64,000 bases of DNA from Aquincola agrisoli. Lineage in GTDB: Bacteria; Pseudomonadota; Gammaproteobacteria; Burkholderiales; Burkholderiaceae_C. Shown one piece after another: positions 63,630-64,000 of this stretch; the stretch's first letter is position 1, and the number at the start of each line of letters is the position of its first letter. The stretch lies in the NCBI RefSeq assembly GCF_036621135.1, contig NZ_JAZIBG010000036.1, forward strand, positions 248,001 through 312,000, in the 5' to 3' direction. The translations under genes were made by a program, and so were the position numbers. Below the pieces are notes generated by a model. The model was not told where the DNA came from and made no database searches. It worked only from the letters and a program-made list of their open reading frames with translations.

Positions 63630-64000
63630 TCAGTTCATCAGGTCGAGCAGGCGCCGGGCCGCGACCGATGCCGCGAGCCGGCCGGCGCGCACCTCGGCGG
63701 TGACGGCGGGCAGCATGTCGCGCACGCCGGGGTGATGGCGGAAACGGTTCTTCAGCCCGGCCTCGATGCGCTCCCACATCCAGGCCTGGTCCTGCGCATG
63801 GCGCCGTGCGGCCAGCCGGCCGTTGGCGGTCTGCAGTTCGCGGAAGCGGCTCACCTGCGCCCAGAACTCGGGCAGGCCCTGGCTCTTCAGCGCACTGAGC
63901 TGCATCACCTGCGGATGCCACAGCGATTGATCGTGCATCGCGTTGCCGTGCTGGCCGAAGAGCCGCAGCGCCGAGGTGATCTGCGCGCGCGCCCGCGTGG
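63630..64000 (-). CDS. meaB: Methylmalonyl-CoA mutase-associated GTPase MeaB, C-terminal part; runs off the window
   Basis: The frame is open to the right edge, and 123 C-terminal residues are visible. The edge reads 'TRARAQITSALRLFGQHGNA', then 'WHPQVMQLSALKSQGLPEFW', both characteristic of MeaB/ArgK. The GTPase motifs lie outside the window. MeaB protects and reloads methylmalonyl-CoA mutase with cobalamin, so the mutase gene probably lies just beyond. The internal ATG at 63938 is not the true start. Confidence 0.9.
   Translation of the reverse strand, partial: TRARAQITSALRLFGQHGNAMHDQSLWHPQVMQLSALKSQGLPEFWAQVSRFRELQTANGRLAARRHAQDQAWMWERIEAGLKNRFRHHPGVRDMLPAVTAEVRAGRLAASVAARRLLDLMN

Overview
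The window is very GC-rich, densely packed bacterial chromosome. Its gene content and gene order point to a betaproteobacterium of the order Burkholderiales, probably in the Rubrivivax/Leptothrix/Ideonella (Sphaerotilaceae) neighbourhood. The reasons are the order rimP-nusA-infB-rbfA-truB-typA, mltG-tmk-holB-pilZ-tatD, ygfZ with a DUF4936-type gene, a Puu/Spu polyamine locus under an Lrp-type regulator, and propionyl-CoA carboxylase beside MeaB. This placement is inference from family knowledge. I see no phage, transposase, integrase, CRISPR array or rRNA. One tRNA gene (Ser-GGA) is present.

Layout. 1-6.5 kb: the end of a glycosyltransferase, an ABC half-exporter, and a minus-strand set (acyl-CoA dehydrogenase, PIG-L deacetylase, NodS-like methyltransferase, GT2 glycosyltransferase) interrupted by a LuxR-type response regulator. 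The product of this set is unknown. 6.6-9.5 kb: a possible small gene, a ZIP metal transporter, a stand-alone receiver protein and the wreck of a CheB/CheR-type sensory protein. 9.5-13.4 kb: two separate NfeD/SPFH membrane pairs on either side of tRNA-Ser. 13.4-16.6 kb: an Orn/Lys/Arg decarboxylase converging on fabI. 16.7-28 kb: the transcription/translation operon from rimP through typA, then a DMT transporter, a hydrolase and dusA. A possible attenuator precedes rimP, a structured spacer precedes rbfA, and an inserted 89-bp repeat lies between rbfA and truB.

27.9-48.4 kb: a polyamine region. About fifteen collinear minus-strand genes encode two aminotransferases, the gamma-glutamyl-putrescine enzymes (PuuA-, PuuB-, PuuC- and PuuD-like), a second glutamine-synthetase-like ligase, a complete PotFGHI-type importer with two binding proteins, a predicted outer-membrane channel, an exporter and a patatin. 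A divergent Lrp-type regulator, an agmatinase-like ureohydrolase and a glutamine amidotransferase sit at its head. With the decarboxylase at 13.5 kb, the window could in principle encode arginine to agmatine to putrescine to GABA/succinate, though the substrates are inferred.

48.4-59.5 kb: isocitrate lyase behind an AT-rich, palindrome-rich promoter region, an HSL-type esterase, a thioesterase-GNAT fusion, NRDE, DUF4936 and YgfZ proteins, the mltG-tmk-holB-pilZ-tatD-ankyrin operon, and two small hypothetical proteins. 59.5-64 kb: a propionyl-CoA catabolism operon read leftward (meaB, pccB, pccA, a VOC protein). Together aceA and the pcc genes suggest growth on acetate, fatty acids or propionate-yielding substrates.

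The signals least explained by standard annotation are the NodS-like/PIG-L/ACAD/GT2 set, the dispersed 89-bp repeat with a 9-bp flanking duplication, the rimP leader, the rbfA leader, the aceA operator cluster and the thioesterase-GNAT fusion.
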